A program made the translations under genes and the position numbers. Below the pieces are notes generated by a model, which saw only the letters and a list, made by a program, of their open reading frames with translations, did no database searches and was not told the DNA's origin. A DNA stretch of 64,000 nucleotides, taken from positions 3,596,001 to 3,660,000 of the forward strand of contig NZ_JNIF01000003.1 in assembly GCF_000702445.1 (NCBI RefSeq), read 5' to 3'. Each line of letters opens with the position of its first letter. The first letter of the stretch is position 1. The DNA comes from Bryobacter aggregatus MPL3. Lineage in GTDB: Bacteria > Acidobacteriota > Terriglobia > Bryobacterales > Bryobacteraceae. Of the stretch, positions 34,339 to 44,826 are shown piece after piece.

Positions 34339-36249
34339 TCAATCTTCGTCGGACATCTGGGTGTGATTGGCCGCTGCGATGATCTTTTCGGCCTGCGGCT
34401 GTGGGACGTAATCGTAGTGGTCGAGTTCCATGACGAAGGTGGCGCGCCCCTGGGTCATGGCGGTGAGGTCATTCTGATAGCTCAACATCTCAGCCATTGG
34501 CACCATGGCGCGAATCATTTGCGTTCCCGCATTGACTTCCATGCCGCTCACCCGCCCCCGCCGGCTGGTGAAGTCGCCCAGCAGATCACCCGCATACTCG
34601 ACTGGCGTATAGGTCTCCACTTTCATGATCGGTTCGAGCAGGGCTGGCTTTGCGAGTTCCATGGCCGCCTTGAAGGCCTTGCGCCCGGCCATTTTGAAGC
34701 TCATTTCGTTGGAATCGACGTCGTGATAGCTGCCGTCATAGAGCGTCACTTTGAAGTCGACCATCGGATAGCCGGCCAGCCAGCCGTGAGCGGCGGCCTC
34801 CTGGATGCCCTTCTCGATGGCCGGTACATATTGCTTCGGGACGGAGCCGCCGAAGGTCGCGTTGTGAAACTCGAAGTGCTGGCCACGGGCGAGGGGTTCG
34901 ACTTTAATCTTGCAGTCGCCGAACTGGCCATGTCCGCCGCTTTGTTTCTTATGGCGGCCCTGGACATCGGCCATGCCGCGCACGGTTTCGAGGTAGGGAA
35001 TCTTCGGCGAGCGCAACTCGACATCGACGTTGTAACGTTTGCGCAAGCGGGCGACGATGGCTTCGATGTGTTGCTGGCTGTTGCCGGCAAGCAGAAATTC
35101 TTTGGTGTGGGGATCGCGATAGAAACGAAGGGTGGGGTCTTCTTCGAGCACTTTGTGCATGGCGACGGAGAGACGGTCTTCGTCGTTGCGGGTCTTGGCC
35201 ACAATGGCGAAGGCCATCGCCGGCTCGTGCGTGGGGACAGCGGGCCAGCTTTGGAGTTTGGACTTATCGGAGAGGGAATCGCCGGTTAGAGTCTCTTTGA
35301 GCTTCGAGACGACACCGATGTCGCCGGTGGCAAGCTCTGGAATTTCATTGGCTTGCTTCCCGAAGGGGGTGCTGAGGTGGGCAAAGCGTTCATCGTGGTG
35401 GGTGCGCGCATTCATGAGATGGCCATCGTTGCGCAACGAGCCGGACATGACTTTGAAGTAGCTGACGCGACCGGCAAAGGCGTCGGCCAGAGTCTTGAAT
35501 ACGAAGACCCCGGGAGGGCCTTTGGGGTTGAGCGCCATGCGGTCTGTGGGGCAGGGCAGGGATTCTGTAATGAAGTTCAGCAGGTCGCGAACACCGAGGT
35601 CTGTATAGGCGCTGACCCCGAGGATGGGGAAGACTTTGCGATCAATCAACTCCTTTTTGAGGCCACTGGAGAGGTGCTCCGCGGAGAGATGGCCTTGCTC
35701 AAAGAACTCCTGCATCAGCTCATCGTCGTCCTCGGCGATCATTTCGACGAGCTCTTCTTTCGATTCGAGACTGCAGCAGCGCCGGCCGAAGCGCTCCCGG
35801 ATGCTATCGACAATGGCGGTAAAGTTAGTGCGCTCGTGATCGAGCTTAGTGACGACGAAGACGACAGGCAAATGAAATTCCTGCGCCGCATCCCAGGCCT
35901 TTTCTGTTTGCACTTGCACCCCACAAGCGCCATCGACCACGATGAGCATGGCGTCGGCGGCGGGGAGGCACAGGCGGGCATCATGAATAAAGGTGTTGAG
36001 GCCAGGAGTGTCGAGAAGATTGATCTTCTTGCGTGAGAACTCGAAAGCCGCAATTCCGGTAGAGATGCTGTGCTTCCGTGAGATCTCTTCTTCATCGAAA
36101 TCGGTGATGGTTGCGCCATCTTCGGTACGCAGGAGCCGGCTGGTGGCACCACTCGCAAAGAGCATGGCGCTTGCGAGCATAGTTTTGCCCGCATGTGCAT
36201 GTCCAGCCAGCGCGACGTTTCTGATGTCAGACGTTGGATACACCCGCAT
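34339..36249 (-). CDS. Elongation factor G-like GTPase (EF-G paralogue)
   Basis: A 636-residue translational GTPase, shorter than canonical EF-G (about 700). It has P-loop GHAHAGKTM in place of AHVDAGKTT, DTPG as G3, TKLD in place of NKxD as G4, and then domains II to V, with HGQFGDCKIKVEP and a closing SYQNDLTAMTQGRATFVMEL. This paralogue class is common in bacteria and its job is unclear; some members act in ribosome recycling or have little GTPase activity. No rpsL, rpsG or tuf gene is nearby, so it is not the housekeeping fusA. It leads a leftward series ending near 26.7 kb. Confidence 0.88.
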   Translation of the reverse strand: MRVYPTSDIRNVALAGHAHAGKTMLASAMLFASGATSRLLRTEDGATITDFDEEEISRKHSISTGIAAFEFSRKKINLLDTPGLNTFIHDARLCLPAADAMLIVVDGACGVQVQTEKAWDAAQEFHLPVVFVVTKLDHERTNFTAIVDSIRERFGRRCCSLESKEELVEMIAEDDDELMQEFFEQGHLSAEHLSSGLKKELIDRKVFPILGVSAYTDLGVRDLLNFITESLPCPTDRMALNPKGPPGVFVFKTLADAFAGRVSYFKVMSGSLRNDGHLMNARTHHDERFAHLSTPFGKQANEIPELATGDIGVVSKLKETLTGDSLSDKSKLQSWPAVPTHEPAMAFAIVAKTRNDEDRLSVAMHKVLEEDPTLRFYRDPHTKEFLLAGNSQQHIEAIVARLRKRYNVDVELRSPKIPYLETVRGMADVQGRHKKQSGGHGQFGDCKIKVEPLARGQHFEFHNATFGGSVPKQYVPAIEKGIQEAAAHGWLAGYPMVDFKVTLYDGSYHDVDSNEMSFKMAGRKAFKAAMELAKPALLEPIMKVETYTPVEYAGDLLGDFTSRRGRVSGMEVNAGTQMIRAMVPMAEMLSYQNDLTAMTQGRATFVMELDHYDYVPQPQAEKIIAAANHTQMSDED

Positions 36250-36370
36250 GGTCAGAATCCCCTCCTTACAGGGACTGGCTAGGAGTTATCACAGTTGGAG
36301 GACGGAAGGAAGCGGTAGAATCTGAAACGATCCTATTCTTTGAAAGTCTAGTAATAGAGGAGAATCACCG

Positions 36371-36919
36371 ATGAAAAGCGTATTGATGATGATTTGTTTA
36401 GGCGTGGCCGCTTTTGGCCAACGAATTCCATCGGCCACGGCGATTCAAGTGCGGATTAACGACACGATCGATTCGTCGAAAGCCGAAGAAGGACAGAACT
36501 TCACGGCGAGTGTCGCAGAAGACGTTCGTGTGAATGGCCGGGTATTAGTTACCCGTGGATCGGCCGCCACGGTCCGATTGGTGAATCTCGATAAGAGTGG
36601 CAAGTTTAAAGGATCGACGCAGTTGGGTGTCGTGTTGACGGAATTGCGAGTGGGGAATCGGACGATTCCGGTGGAAAGCGGGGAAGTGACTCGCGTGAGC
36701 GGAAGCCAGGGTAAGAATACGGCGGTCAAGACGGGCGTGGGTGCTGGTCTGGGGGCCGTGATCGGTGCTATCGCCGGTGGCGGCAAGGGGGCGGCAATCG
36801 GGGCCGGTGCTGGTGGCGCTGCGGGTGCTGGCAGCCAGATCTTTACCAAGGGCCAGAAGGTGAAGATTCCCAGTGAGAGTGTGCTGACCTTCACGCTCCT
36901 GCGTGATGCGCGGGTCTAG
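36371..36919 (+). CDS. Exported glycine-zipper protein
   Basis: A 182-residue protein. Residues 1-16 are a signal peptide ([16 protein letters not shown]). A beta-rich domain follows ([34 protein letters not shown]). Residues 116-152 form a glycine-zipper helix pair ([20 protein letters not shown] and then GAGAGGAAGAG) like those of outer-membrane or periplasmic stress proteins. The end [18 protein letters not shown] resembles other acidobacterial secreted proteins. AGAGGAG lies ten bases before the ATG. Function unknown; membrane insertion is plausible. Confidence 0.8.
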   Translation: MKSVLMMICLGVAAFGQRIPSATAIQVRINDTIDSSKAEEGQNFTASVAEDVRVNGRVLVTRGSAATVRLVNLDKSGKFKGSTQLGVVLTELRVGNRTIPVESGEVTRVSGSQGKNTAVKTGVGAGLGAVIGAIAGGGKGAAIGAGAGGAAGAGSQIFTKGQKVKIPSESVLTFTLLRDARV

Positions 36920-36949
36920 CCATTGGCTCTGCCCGCCAAGCCGTTTTGA

Positions 36950-38986
36950 ATGTGCTTGACTGTGGGTGTGAGAGTTTTGAAATGTCTGTCGGTCGCGGGC
37001 GCTTTGCTGTCCGCGACTTTCATTTTATCGGCACAGAAAAAGAGCGGAATCGACATTTTGGGAATCGACAAGACCTGTCAGCCCTGCGAGGATTTCTGGC
37101 GTTACGCGAGCGGGAAGTGGATGGAGAGCAATCCGATTCCGCCCTCACAAGCAGGCTGGGGCCCGGTTGCGGCGATGGCCGATCAGAATCGGGAACGCCT
37201 CAAGGTTCTGCTCGATGAAGCGGCGGACGGAGTTACATCTACGGGGAGCGGCAAAAAGATCGGGGATCTTTACCGGGCCTGTATGGACACGGAGCAGATT
37301 GAAAAGCTGGGCGCTTCTCCTTTGCGCTCTCAGTTGGCGAAAATCAACAAGATCGAAGACGCTGCCAGTCTTGCCTCTTACTTCAAAGAACAACAAGCCG
37401 AACTCGGAGGCGGTCCCTTTGGAATTGCGCCCCGCCAGGACCTGAAGAACACGGAGGTGACTGGTGTCTACGTAGGCCCATCCGGCTTGTCTCTGCCCAC
37501 ACGGGACTACTACTTCGAGCAGGACGCCCGCACCACCAGGATTCGCGAAGAGTTTGTGCAGCATGCGGCGCGGATGCTGGCGCTGCTGGGGCAGGATGGC
37601 GACGGTATTGCAGCTGCAAAGAAGATCCTCGAATTCGAAACCCAATTGGCGCAGCCGCAGTTGACCAATATCGCGTTGCGCGATCCTTACGCCACTTATC
37701 ATCCGATGGGAGTGAAAGGACTCAGCGAACTGACACCGGGCATGGACTGGAGGGGAGTGCTGGCCCTGATGCACATTCCCGAAGATACGCTCCTGGTGGT
37801 GGCGCAGCCCGAGTATCAGAAGGTGCTGGAAAAGTTGATGCAGTCGACGCCGAGCGAGACCTGGCGCTTGTGGCTGCGCTGGAAAACGGTGAGCCAGGCG
37901 GCTCCAAATTTGTCCAAGGCTTACGCGGAGGAGAGCTTCTACTTTAGTGGCCGTCTGCTCTCGGGCCTGAAAGAGGCGGAGCCCAGATGGAAGACTTGCA
38001 CTGCGGTGATCGATACCTCAATGGGCGATGCACTTGGGGAGCTGTTTGTGAAAAAGCATTTTCCACCAGCGGCAAAGCAGCGCATGCTCGATTTGGTGGA
38101 GAATCTGCGTGCGACTCTCAAGGACGAACTCGCAAACTCCAAATGGATGAGCCCCGAGACAAAGAAGAGCGCCGTGGCAAAGCTCGAAGCCTTTCGTCCC
38201 AAGATTGGCTATCCGGACCGGTGGCGGGACTATTCGAGTGTGAGTATTTCCCGTGCGGACTTTTTCGGAAGTCTGCGCGCTGCGCAAATCGCCTCCCGCG
38301 CCTATGCGTTGTCGAAGGTTGGCAAAGCACGAGATCGCAATGATTGGGGAATGACTCCGCCGACGGTGAACGCCTATTACAATCCAACGCAGAATGAGAT
38401 CGCGTTCCCGGCAGGAATTCTCCAGCCGCCGATTTTCGATCTTGCTGCTGACGATGCCGCAAACTATGGTGCGGCTGGCGCGGTGATCGGACATGAAATG
38501 GGCCATGGCTTCGATGATCAGGGCTCCAAGTTCGCGGCCAATGGCAACCTGCAGAACTGGTGGACCGATGCGGATCGCAAGGAGTTTGACGCGCGCGCGG
38601 CCTGCGTGATCGAGGAGTTCGATTCTCTCGATCTTGGTGACAATTTGCGTCACAAGGGCAAATTCGTTGTCGGAGAAGCGATGGGCGATCTGGGCGGCTT
38701 GAAGATCGCCTACAAGGCCTACAAGAAGACCTTACACGGCAAGCCTTCTCCTGTGATCGATGGGTATACCGGAGAGCAGCGTTTCTTTCTCGCCTTTGCG
38801 CGTGTCTGGGCAACGCAGTTGCGTCCGGAGAATCTGCGGCTGCGTCTGACGAACGATCCGCATCCGATTGCCCGCTGGCGCGCCATCGGCACTTTGCAAA
38901 ATATGCCGGAATTCCACGAAGCCTTCCAGTGCAAGCCCGGCGACTTCATGGTGCGGCCCGTGGAGAAGCAGTGTAAGGTCTGGTAG
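36950..38986 (+). CDS. M13-family (neprilysin/PepO) metalloendopeptidase, exported
   Basis: A 678-residue zinc peptidase. A signal peptide (LSVAGALLSATFILSAQ) is followed by the family start DKTCQPCEDFWRYASGKW. The catalytic region has NAYYNPTQNEIAFPAG for substrate binding, the zinc motif VIGHEMGHGFDDQG, the third ligand in GEAMGDLGG, and a closing CKPGDFMVRPVEKQCKVW with the conserved cysteine pair and terminal CxVW. Members cleave short peptides in the periplasm. The ATG at 36950 is chosen; GTG 36968 would give a tighter signal peptide. It ends four bases before the convergent TrmB gene. Confidence 0.95.
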   Translation: MCLTVGVRVLKCLSVAGALLSATFILSAQKKSGIDILGIDKTCQPCEDFWRYASGKWMESNPIPPSQAGWGPVAAMADQNRERLKVLLDEAADGVTSTGSGKKIGDLYRACMDTEQIEKLGASPLRSQLAKINKIEDAASLASYFKEQQAELGGGPFGIAPRQDLKNTEVTGVYVGPSGLSLPTRDYYFEQDARTTRIREEFVQHAARMLALLGQDGDGIAAAKKILEFETQLAQPQLTNIALRDPYATYHPMGVKGLSELTPGMDWRGVLALMHIPEDTLLVVAQPEYQKVLEKLMQSTPSETWRLWLRWKTVSQAAPNLSKAYAEESFYFSGRLLSGLKEAEPRWKTCTAVIDTSMGDALGELFVKKHFPPAAKQRMLDLVENLRATLKDELANSKWMSPETKKSAVAKLEAFRPKIGYPDRWRDYSSVSISRADFFGSLRAAQIASRAYALSKVGKARDRNDWGMTPPTVNAYYNPTQNEIAFPAGILQPPIFDLAADDAANYGAAGAVIGHEMGHGFDDQGSKFAANGNLQNWWTDADRKEFDARAACVIEEFDSLDLGDNLRHKGKFVVGEAMGDLGGLKIAYKAYKKTLHGKPSPVIDGYTGEQRFFLAFARVWATQLRPENLRLRLTNDPHPIARWRAIGTLQNMPEFHEAFQCKPGDFMVRPVEKQCKVW

Positions 38987-38990
38987 TTGA

Positions 38991-39812
38991 CTAATCCAAC
39001 TTGCGCGCGCTTTTCCAATGGTTGTGGAAGAGCGCGTGCATGGCTTCGGCAAAGCCAGGATGCTCAAAGACGACGGCGGTCCAGGTGGGGCGGGTGAGGA
39101 CCGGATCGAGGAGGGCAACCAGCCCGACGCTGTTGTCGAAGACGGCGAGCTTCATGGGCAGCTTCTCGGATTCGCGGACTTCGACACCCGCTTCGGCGTA
39201 CTCCTCCAAGCGCTTGCGATGGGTGGCATCGAGGGTGCCTTGTTCAATGAGGAGGCGGCATTTGACCCCGCGCTCGATGGCCTGGCGCACCAGCCGCTCG
39301 TCGAGCGGATCCACTGCATAGGGCGGCCGGGAGAACTCGATGTACTCCGTTTTCACGTTCTGGAGCATCAGGCGATAGTGCTTGGCGGTCTGGCTGGGAT
39401 CGGAGACGATGCGCAGGTAGTCGAGATTGCCGCGCGCGCCGTCGGCGGGAGCGTAGGTCTTGCTGAGTTCGTCGGCCAGTTCCACCGCATTGCGGGACTG
39501 TTCTTCGATTTCCTGCTTGAGCGATTCCTCGCGCCGATTCAAATAGCCGCGCAGGGCCAGGGTGGGTTCGACCGCGCTGAACAGCTTGGTACGTTCCTGA
39601 ACCACATGGGCGAAGCCTTTCTCGACCAGCGAGTCGAGCACCTCATAGATTTTCTGCCTTGGGACCTGCGCCCGGGCGGCAAGTTCTAAAGCTTTGAAAC
39701 GAGTGTGGCCCAGCAGCACCAAATAAGAGCGGGACTCATATGCGTTGAGGCCGATCTGCTGCAATCGACGCCAGTATCTTTGATATTCAGTCCCAGAGAG
39801 TTCTCGCGACAT
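38991..39812 (-). CDS. TrmB-family transcriptional regulator
   Basis: A 273-residue regulator. The N-terminal winged helix shows GLNAYESRSYLVLLGHTRF and RAQVPRQKIYEVLDSLVEKG, then VQERTKLFSAVEP. A coiled-coil linker (REESLKQEIEEQSRNAVEL) leads to a C-terminal phospholipase-D-like effector domain (IEFSRPPYAVDPLDER, RGVKCRLLIEQ). TrmB proteins are mainly archaeal sugar-responsive regulators and are less common in bacteria. It is divergent from the MoxR-like ATPase gene with a 41-base gap, so that operon is a candidate target. The ligand is unknown. Confidence 0.87.
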   Translation of the reverse strand: MSRELSGTEYQRYWRRLQQIGLNAYESRSYLVLLGHTRFKALELAARAQVPRQKIYEVLDSLVEKGFAHVVQERTKLFSAVEPTLALRGYLNRREESLKQEIEEQSRNAVELADELSKTYAPADGARGNLDYLRIVSDPSQTAKHYRLMLQNVKTEYIEFSRPPYAVDPLDERLVRQAIERGVKCRLLIEQGTLDATHRKRLEEYAEAGVEVRESEKLPMKLAVFDNSVGLVALLDPVLTRPTWTAVVFEHPGFAEAMHALFHNHWKSARKLD

Positions 39813-39853
39813 CCAATTGAAAGAAAGGTAGCACGCTAAGCTTAGGGTTTAAC

Positions 39854-41356
39854 ATGTTGAAGTCCAAAACGATGACTCTTCCGGCAACGTATGGCGAATT
39901 GAAAAATAGCGAATGGGGGGCAGGAGCGAAAACGGTTAAGGACGAGATTCGAACCAATTTATTGCGCAAATTGCGGGAGGGCGGCGACCTTTTTCCCGGC
40001 GTGATGGGGTATCAGGACACGGTTGTCCCGCAGGTGGTCAATGCCGTTCTGAGCAAGCACAATTTCATTCTGCTAGGGCTCCGGGGGCAGGCGAAAACGC
40101 GGCTCATCCGGATGTTGACCAGCCTTTTGGATGAATATGTGCCTTATATCACAGGCAGTGAAATTCGAGACAATCCTTTCCGGCCACTGACGAAGTTTGG
40201 GAAGCGGATCCTCGAAGAGAAGGGGGATGCGACTCCAATCTCCTGGCTCTCCCGGGGGCAACGCTATGTCGAAAAGCTGGCCACCCCTGACGTGACCATC
40301 GCCGACATGTTTGGCGACATCGACCCGATCAAAGCGGCCAAGCGGGGTTCTGAGATTGCGGACGAAGAGAATATTCACTATGGCTTGCTGCCGCGAGCGA
40401 ATCGCGGCATCTTTGCGGTGAACGAGTTGCCCGATCTGGCGGGCAAGATCCAGGTGGGGCTGTTCAACATCCTGCAAGAGGGGGATGTGCAGATCAAGGG
40501 CTACCCGGTGCGGTTGGAATTGGATGTGCTGCTGGTTTTCACCGCAAATCCCGAGGACTATACGGCGCGCGGCAAGATCATCACCCCGCTGAAGGATCGC
40601 ATTGGCAGCGAGATCCGGACCCACTATCCGCTTTCGCTCGAGCGCGGCGTCGAGATTACGAAGCAGGAAGCCTGGGTCATACGGGAAGGGGGCGCGCGGA
40701 CCGAAGTCCCGGCCTATCTGCATGAGATTGTCGAGCAGATTGCGTTTCTCGCCCGTGACGACAAACGCATCGACCAACGTAGTGGTGTTTCGCAGCGCTT
40801 ACCGATCTCAGTAATCGAGAACGTGGTCTCAAACGCTGAGCGGCGTGCGGCTCTGAGTGGTGACCATGAAGCTGTGCCCCGCATCCTCGACCTCTATGCG
40901 GCGCTCCCGTCGATTACAGGCAAGCTCGAACTGGAATATGAGGGCGAACTGAAGGGGAGCGATGCCGTGGCGCGCGACCTCATCCGGCAAGCGTTGGCGC
41001 TGGCCTACTCGCGGCTGCTGGAGGGCGAGAATCTGAAGCAGGTGGTGCAGTGGTTTGATCTGGGCGGCTCGCTCCATCTGCCCGAACTGGCGACGGCCAG
41101 CGAACTGATGGCGGAACTCAATCAGATCAATGGTCTGATGGAGAAAACGGCGAAGTTGGGATTGGGCGTGAGGGAATCGGACGCAAAGCGAGCGGCAGCA
41201 GCCGAGTTCATTCTCGAAGGCCTCTACGCGCATCGCCGCATCAGCCGCAACGAAGAGCAATCTTTCGTTGGCGGAGAGCGCCGCCGTGAGCCAGGCCCCG
41301 GAGAGGCGCAAGAGGACGGCAAACGGGCCGAGCGGCGGAAACAGAACTTCCAGTAA
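39854..41356 (+). CDS. MoxR/magnesium-chelatase-like AAA+ ATPase
   Basis: A 500-residue AAA+ protein. The Walker A segment is LLGLRGQAKTRLIRML, with alanine where glycine normally precedes the lysine, and Walker B lies around GIFAVNELPDLAG. Sensor 1 is VFTANPEDYTARGKI and DRIGSEIRTHYP follows, as in chelatase-type ATPases. The C-terminal third is helical and ends in a charged tail (ERRREPGPGEAQ). Such ATPases act with a VWA partner as metal-inserting or complex-remodelling chaperones, and the VWA gene follows after 13 bases. A TrmB regulator is divergent upstream. The target protein is not evident. Confidence 0.88.
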   Translation: MLKSKTMTLPATYGELKNSEWGAGAKTVKDEIRTNLLRKLREGGDLFPGVMGYQDTVVPQVVNAVLSKHNFILLGLRGQAKTRLIRMLTSLLDEYVPYITGSEIRDNPFRPLTKFGKRILEEKGDATPISWLSRGQRYVEKLATPDVTIADMFGDIDPIKAAKRGSEIADEENIHYGLLPRANRGIFAVNELPDLAGKIQVGLFNILQEGDVQIKGYPVRLELDVLLVFTANPEDYTARGKIITPLKDRIGSEIRTHYPLSLERGVEITKQEAWVIREGGARTEVPAYLHEIVEQIAFLARDDKRIDQRSGVSQRLPISVIENVVSNAERRAALSGDHEAVPRILDLYAALPSITGKLELEYEGELKGSDAVARDLIRQALALAYSRLLEGENLKQVVQWFDLGGSLHLPELATASELMAELNQINGLMEKTAKLGLGVRESDAKRAAAAEFILEGLYAHRRISRNEEQSFVGGERRREPGPGEAQEDGKRAERRKQNFQ

Positions 41357-41369
41357 AAAAAGAGGCACT

Positions 41370-42587
41370 ATGCGACGGATTCGCTATTCGAAGTACACCG
41401 GCGAAGACCTCGGCATCTCGTCTGAGGATCTGATGCGCGCCCTCGGCGACTTCTTTCTCGACAGCGGTTTTCAGGATTGGTGGAGCCCGAACTCGGAAGC
41501 GAAACAGAGCTGGGAAGGGCTGAAGAATGCCATTCTGCAAGCCCTTCTCGATGGCCGGATGTTCGAGGACGAAGAGCGGGCCCGGCAGATTCGGGAACTG
41601 CTCGAAGGGATGGAACCGGAAGAGCTAGAGAAGCTGCTGAGCCAGTATGCACAGCAGCTTGTCGAAGACGGCTATGTGAATCAGGGCGGGCAACTTGGAC
41701 AGAGCGGCGAAGGCGAGATGGAGATGTCTGTTGAACCAACGGACAAGAGCGTCGACTTTCTCGGCTTCAAAACGTTGAAAGACCTGCTGGGAAGCCTGGG
41801 ACGATCGAGTTTTGGCGCTCACGATACCAAAGATCTTTCGACGGGGATCGAAGCCAGTGGTGGCGTGAAGCCTTATGAGTTTGGCGACACGATGAATCTC
41901 GACATCACGGAAACGCTTGCGTCGGCGCTCGGCCGCCAGGGACTCGGTTCGCCACTTGAACTGGAGTATTCCGATTTGCAGGTCCACCAGAGTGAGTACC
42001 AGAGTTCTTGTGCCACGGTTCTGATGCTCGATTGCAGCCACAGCATGATTCTCTATGGCGAGGATCGTTTTACGCCGGCCAAGAAGGTGGCGCTTGCTCT
42101 TGCCCAACTGATTAAGACCCAGTATCCAGGCGATAGTCTGCGCTGTGTCTTATTCCATGACACGGCGGAAGAGGTTCGTATGGGCGAACTGGCCCGTTTG
42201 CAGGTGGGGCCGTATTACACGAACACGCGCGATGGGCTGATTTTGGCACAGAGGATTCTGAACCAGGAAAAGAAAGACATGAAGCAGATCATCATGATCA
42301 CGGACGGCAAGCCGAGCGCGCTGACCCTTGATGATGGCCGTGTCTATAAGAATGCCTTTGGCCTCGATCCGCTGGTAATCAGCAAGACGATGGAGGAAGT
42401 GAGCCGCTGCAAGCGGCAAGGCATTCTGATCAATACCTTCATGCTGGCGACAGACCCGGCGCTGGTGAACTTCGTGCGCCAGGTGACACAACTCTGCAAG
42501 GGGAAGGCGTACTTTACGACGCCGATGACTCTGGGCGAGTATCTGCTGCTCGATTACATGAATCGCAAGACGCGCACCGTTCACTAA
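41370..42587 (+). CDS. VWA-domain protein, partner of the MoxR-like ATPase
   Basis: A 405-residue protein. The first 200 residues are acidic and helical ([20 protein letters not shown]). The von Willebrand A domain (about 215-390) has a complete MIDAS start in [19 protein letters not shown] (DxSxS), a TNTRDG segment supplying the threonine, and [12 protein letters not shown]. It pairs with the AAA+ ATPase upstream as in MoxR-VWA and magnesium-chelatase systems. I start at ATG 41370, preceded by AGAGG; an in-frame extension upstream would overlap the ATPase gene. Its stop overlaps the convergent catalase stop by four bases. Confidence 0.88.
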   Translation: MRRIRYSKYTGEDLGISSEDLMRALGDFFLDSGFQDWWSPNSEAKQSWEGLKNAILQALLDGRMFEDEERARQIRELLEGMEPEELEKLLSQYAQQLVEDGYVNQGGQLGQSGEGEMEMSVEPTDKSVDFLGFKTLKDLLGSLGRSSFGAHDTKDLSTGIEASGGVKPYEFGDTMNLDITETLASALGRQGLGSPLELEYSDLQVHQSEYQSSCATVLMLDCSHSMILYGEDRFTPAKKVALALAQLIKTQYPGDSLRCVLFHDTAEEVRMGELARLQVGPYYTNTRDGLILAQRILNQEKKDMKQIIMITDGKPSALTLDDGRVYKNAFGLDPLVISKTMEEVSRCKRQGILINTFMLATDPALVNFVRQVTQLCKGKAYFTTPMTLGEYLLLDYMNRKTRTVH

Positions 42588-44614
42588 AGAAGCGGGCGGC
42601 CCCAATGGCGGTGTTTGCCGAGCGCGGTGAGGAATGCGTCCAGCTTAACGGTGCCAGGTGCTAGTTCCACGATGCCTTCGTCTTCGGGCGCGGACGGAAT
42701 ACCAGCTGCTTTGAGCACCGGCCCGGGTGCTCCGCCGACACCGATCGTTTTGAAGTGCCGGTACATCCAGTGGATGAAGTCGAGCGCAAGCCTGTCGGTG
42801 GGAATCGGGCCCGGCGGGACGATCACGGCGTCAAACAACACGGGTGGCGTTGTCACAATGGTGTGGGCGATGGGAACGGATGACTTCGGGTCGAGCTTGG
42901 CAGCGAGGACTTTCGGTACTGCGCCTGCCGCTTCGATCTCTGCCTTTGCCTTGGTGATGAAGGCAAGGTCTGCGCCGGGTGTGAGCAGGATCGCGACTTT
43001 ACGGGTGGCCACGCCTAGTTCGCCGGGCAGATGCATCAGGCTGAGGGCTGGCGATGCGTGGACGCTCGCAACTTTCGATGAGGCTGGCGCCGGAATGCCG
43101 AGGGCATCGGCAACGCGAGCAGCCAAGGTTGGATCGACGTGACTGAGGTTGCTGACCGCGCGCTCGCGCACGGCTGGCGTTTCGACCTTGGCGAGTTCAA
43201 ACTGGAATCCCCCCACGATATGGTCTTGCTCGACGGGCGTCTGGCTCTTCCAGAACAGGGTGGCCTGGGAATAGTGATCTCCAAAACTCTCGGGCCGGAC
43301 GCGGATCTTGGCGCCGGTCTGCGGCTCGGGGAAGCTCGAGAAACCCTTGACGGCATTCTGCATTGGGCAACCGCCTTGCAGCGAGTTCGGTTCGTAGTTG
43401 ACGCGACCTTGAGGGATGTTCTGCTGCATGTGTCCGTCTCGCTGTAGATTGTGCACCGGGCATACGGCACGATTGATCGGGATCTGATGCGAATTCGGGC
43501 CGCCAAGCCGGATCAGTTGGGTATCGGTATAGGAGAAGAGCCGGCCCTGGAGCAGCGGGTCGTCGGAGAAATCGATTCCGGGAACGACATGACCGGGATG
43601 AAAGGCCACCTGCTCTGTTTCGGCAAAGAAGTTATCGGGATTGCGATCGAGCACCATCCGTCCGATGTAGGTGATAGGGACCAGTTCTTCCGGCACCAGC
43701 TTGGTGGCGTCCAGGATGTCGAAGGGGAATTTCGCGGCCTGCTCTTCGCTGAAAATCTGGAGGCCGAATTCCCATTCGGGATACTGTCCCGCTTCGATTG
43801 CCTCCCACAGGTCGCGGCGATGGAAATCGGCATCGCAGCCATTGATCTTGACGGCCTCGTCCCAGATCAGTGAGTGTGTGCCGAGCTTGGGACGCCAATG
43901 GAATTTGACGAAGGTGGAATGCCCCTTCCCATTGACCAGCCGGAAGGTGTGGATTCCGAAGCCCTGCATCATCCGGTAGCTGCGGGGGATGGCGCGGTCG
44001 GACATGGCCCACAGCAGCATATGGGTGGACTCTGGAATCAGGGTGACAAAATCCCAGAAGTTGTCGTGAGCCGAGGCGGCCTGGGGCATGCCGTGGTGGG
44101 GTTCCTGCTTGACGGCGTGGATGAGATCGGGAAACTTGATTGCGTCCTGGATGAAGAAGACGGGGATGTTGTTGCCGACCAGATCGAAATTGCCTTCCTC
44201 GGTATAAAACTTCACGGCGAAGCCGCGCACATCTCGCACCGCGTCCGCAGAAGAGGAGCCGCCGGCGACGGTTGAAAAGCGAACAAATACTGGAGTCCTA
44301 CGGGAGGGATCGGTGAGGAAACCGGCCTTGGTCAGCTTCTCCTGGGATTCGTAGACTTCAAAAAATCCATGCGCCGCCGAGCCTCGCGCATGGACGATTC
44401 GTTCTGGAATGCGCTCATGGTCAAAGTGAGTGATCTTCTCGCGCAGGATGAAGTCTTCGAGCAGACTGGGACCGCGTTCCCCGAGCTTCAGTGAGTTCTG
44501 ATTGTCAGCAATCACAGTGCCTTGGTTTGTGGTCAGTGTGGCGCCTTCATCGCTTTTTTTTGCATACTCTTGCAGGTCGGGAGATTTCGCCGTGGGAGAC
44601 TTCTTGCGGGCCAT
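42584..44614 (-). CDS. katE: Large-subunit catalase (HPII type)
   Basis: A 676-residue clade 2 catalase. The catalytic histidine is in [12 protein letters not shown], the asparagine in [14 protein letters not shown], and the proximal haem-ligand tyrosine in [14 protein letters not shown]. After the catalase core (to about residue 500) comes the extra flavodoxin-like C-terminal domain of large catalases ([38 protein letters not shown]). It removes hydrogen peroxide, usually in stationary phase. AGAGGA precedes the ATG. No other oxidative-stress gene adjoins it. Confidence 0.96.
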   Translation of the reverse strand: MARKKSPTAKSPDLQEYAKKSDEGATLTTNQGTVIADNQNSLKLGERGPSLLEDFILREKITHFDHERIPERIVHARGSAAHGFFEVYESQEKLTKAGFLTDPSRRTPVFVRFSTVAGGSSSADAVRDVRGFAVKFYTEEGNFDLVGNNIPVFFIQDAIKFPDLIHAVKQEPHHGMPQAASAHDNFWDFVTLIPESTHMLLWAMSDRAIPRSYRMMQGFGIHTFRLVNGKGHSTFVKFHWRPKLGTHSLIWDEAVKINGCDADFHRRDLWEAIEAGQYPEWEFGLQIFSEEQAAKFPFDILDATKLVPEELVPITYIGRMVLDRNPDNFFAETEQVAFHPGHVVPGIDFSDDPLLQGRLFSYTDTQLIRLGGPNSHQIPINRAVCPVHNLQRDGHMQQNIPQGRVNYEPNSLQGGCPMQNAVKGFSSFPEPQTGAKIRVRPESFGDHYSQATLFWKSQTPVEQDHIVGGFQFELAKVETPAVRERAVSNLSHVDPTLAARVADALGIPAPASSKVASVHASPALSLMHLPGELGVATRKVAILLTPGADLAFITKAKAEIEAAGAVPKVLAAKLDPKSSVPIAHTIVTTPPVLFDAVIVPPGPIPTDRLALDFIHWMYRHFKTIGVGGAPGPVLKAAGIPSAPEDEGIVELAPGTVKLDAFLTALGKHRHWGRPLL

Positions 44615-44732
44615 GATGGTGCCATCCTCTTTTGAAATGAGTCACACGACGCAGAACGCAGGCGAGCCTGTCGCGGACGTTTTTAAGAGGAAACGAAGAG
44701 GGGGAGTGTTACGAAAAGAAGGGGAAGAAGAA

Positions 44733-44808
44733 TGGTGAACGCGGTAGGAATCGAACCTACAACCTATTGATTAAGAGTCAATTGCTCTGCCAGTTGAGCT
44801 ACGCGTCC
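44733..44808 (-). tRNA. tRNA-Lys (anticodon CTT)
   Basis: The 76-nucleotide gene folds into a full cloverleaf. The acceptor stem is GGACGCG with CGCGTTC (one G-U pair), the D-arm GCTCAACTGGCAGAGC, the anticodon loop CTCTTAA with CTT at 44775-44773, and the T-arm GTAGGTTCGATTCCTAC. The 3' CCA is encoded (44735-44733). It lies 18 bases downstream of the EMR-like gene, so it either shares that transcript or uses a promoter inside that gene. Confidence 0.97.
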
Positions 44809-44826
44809 ACAACGCGAATACAAGAA

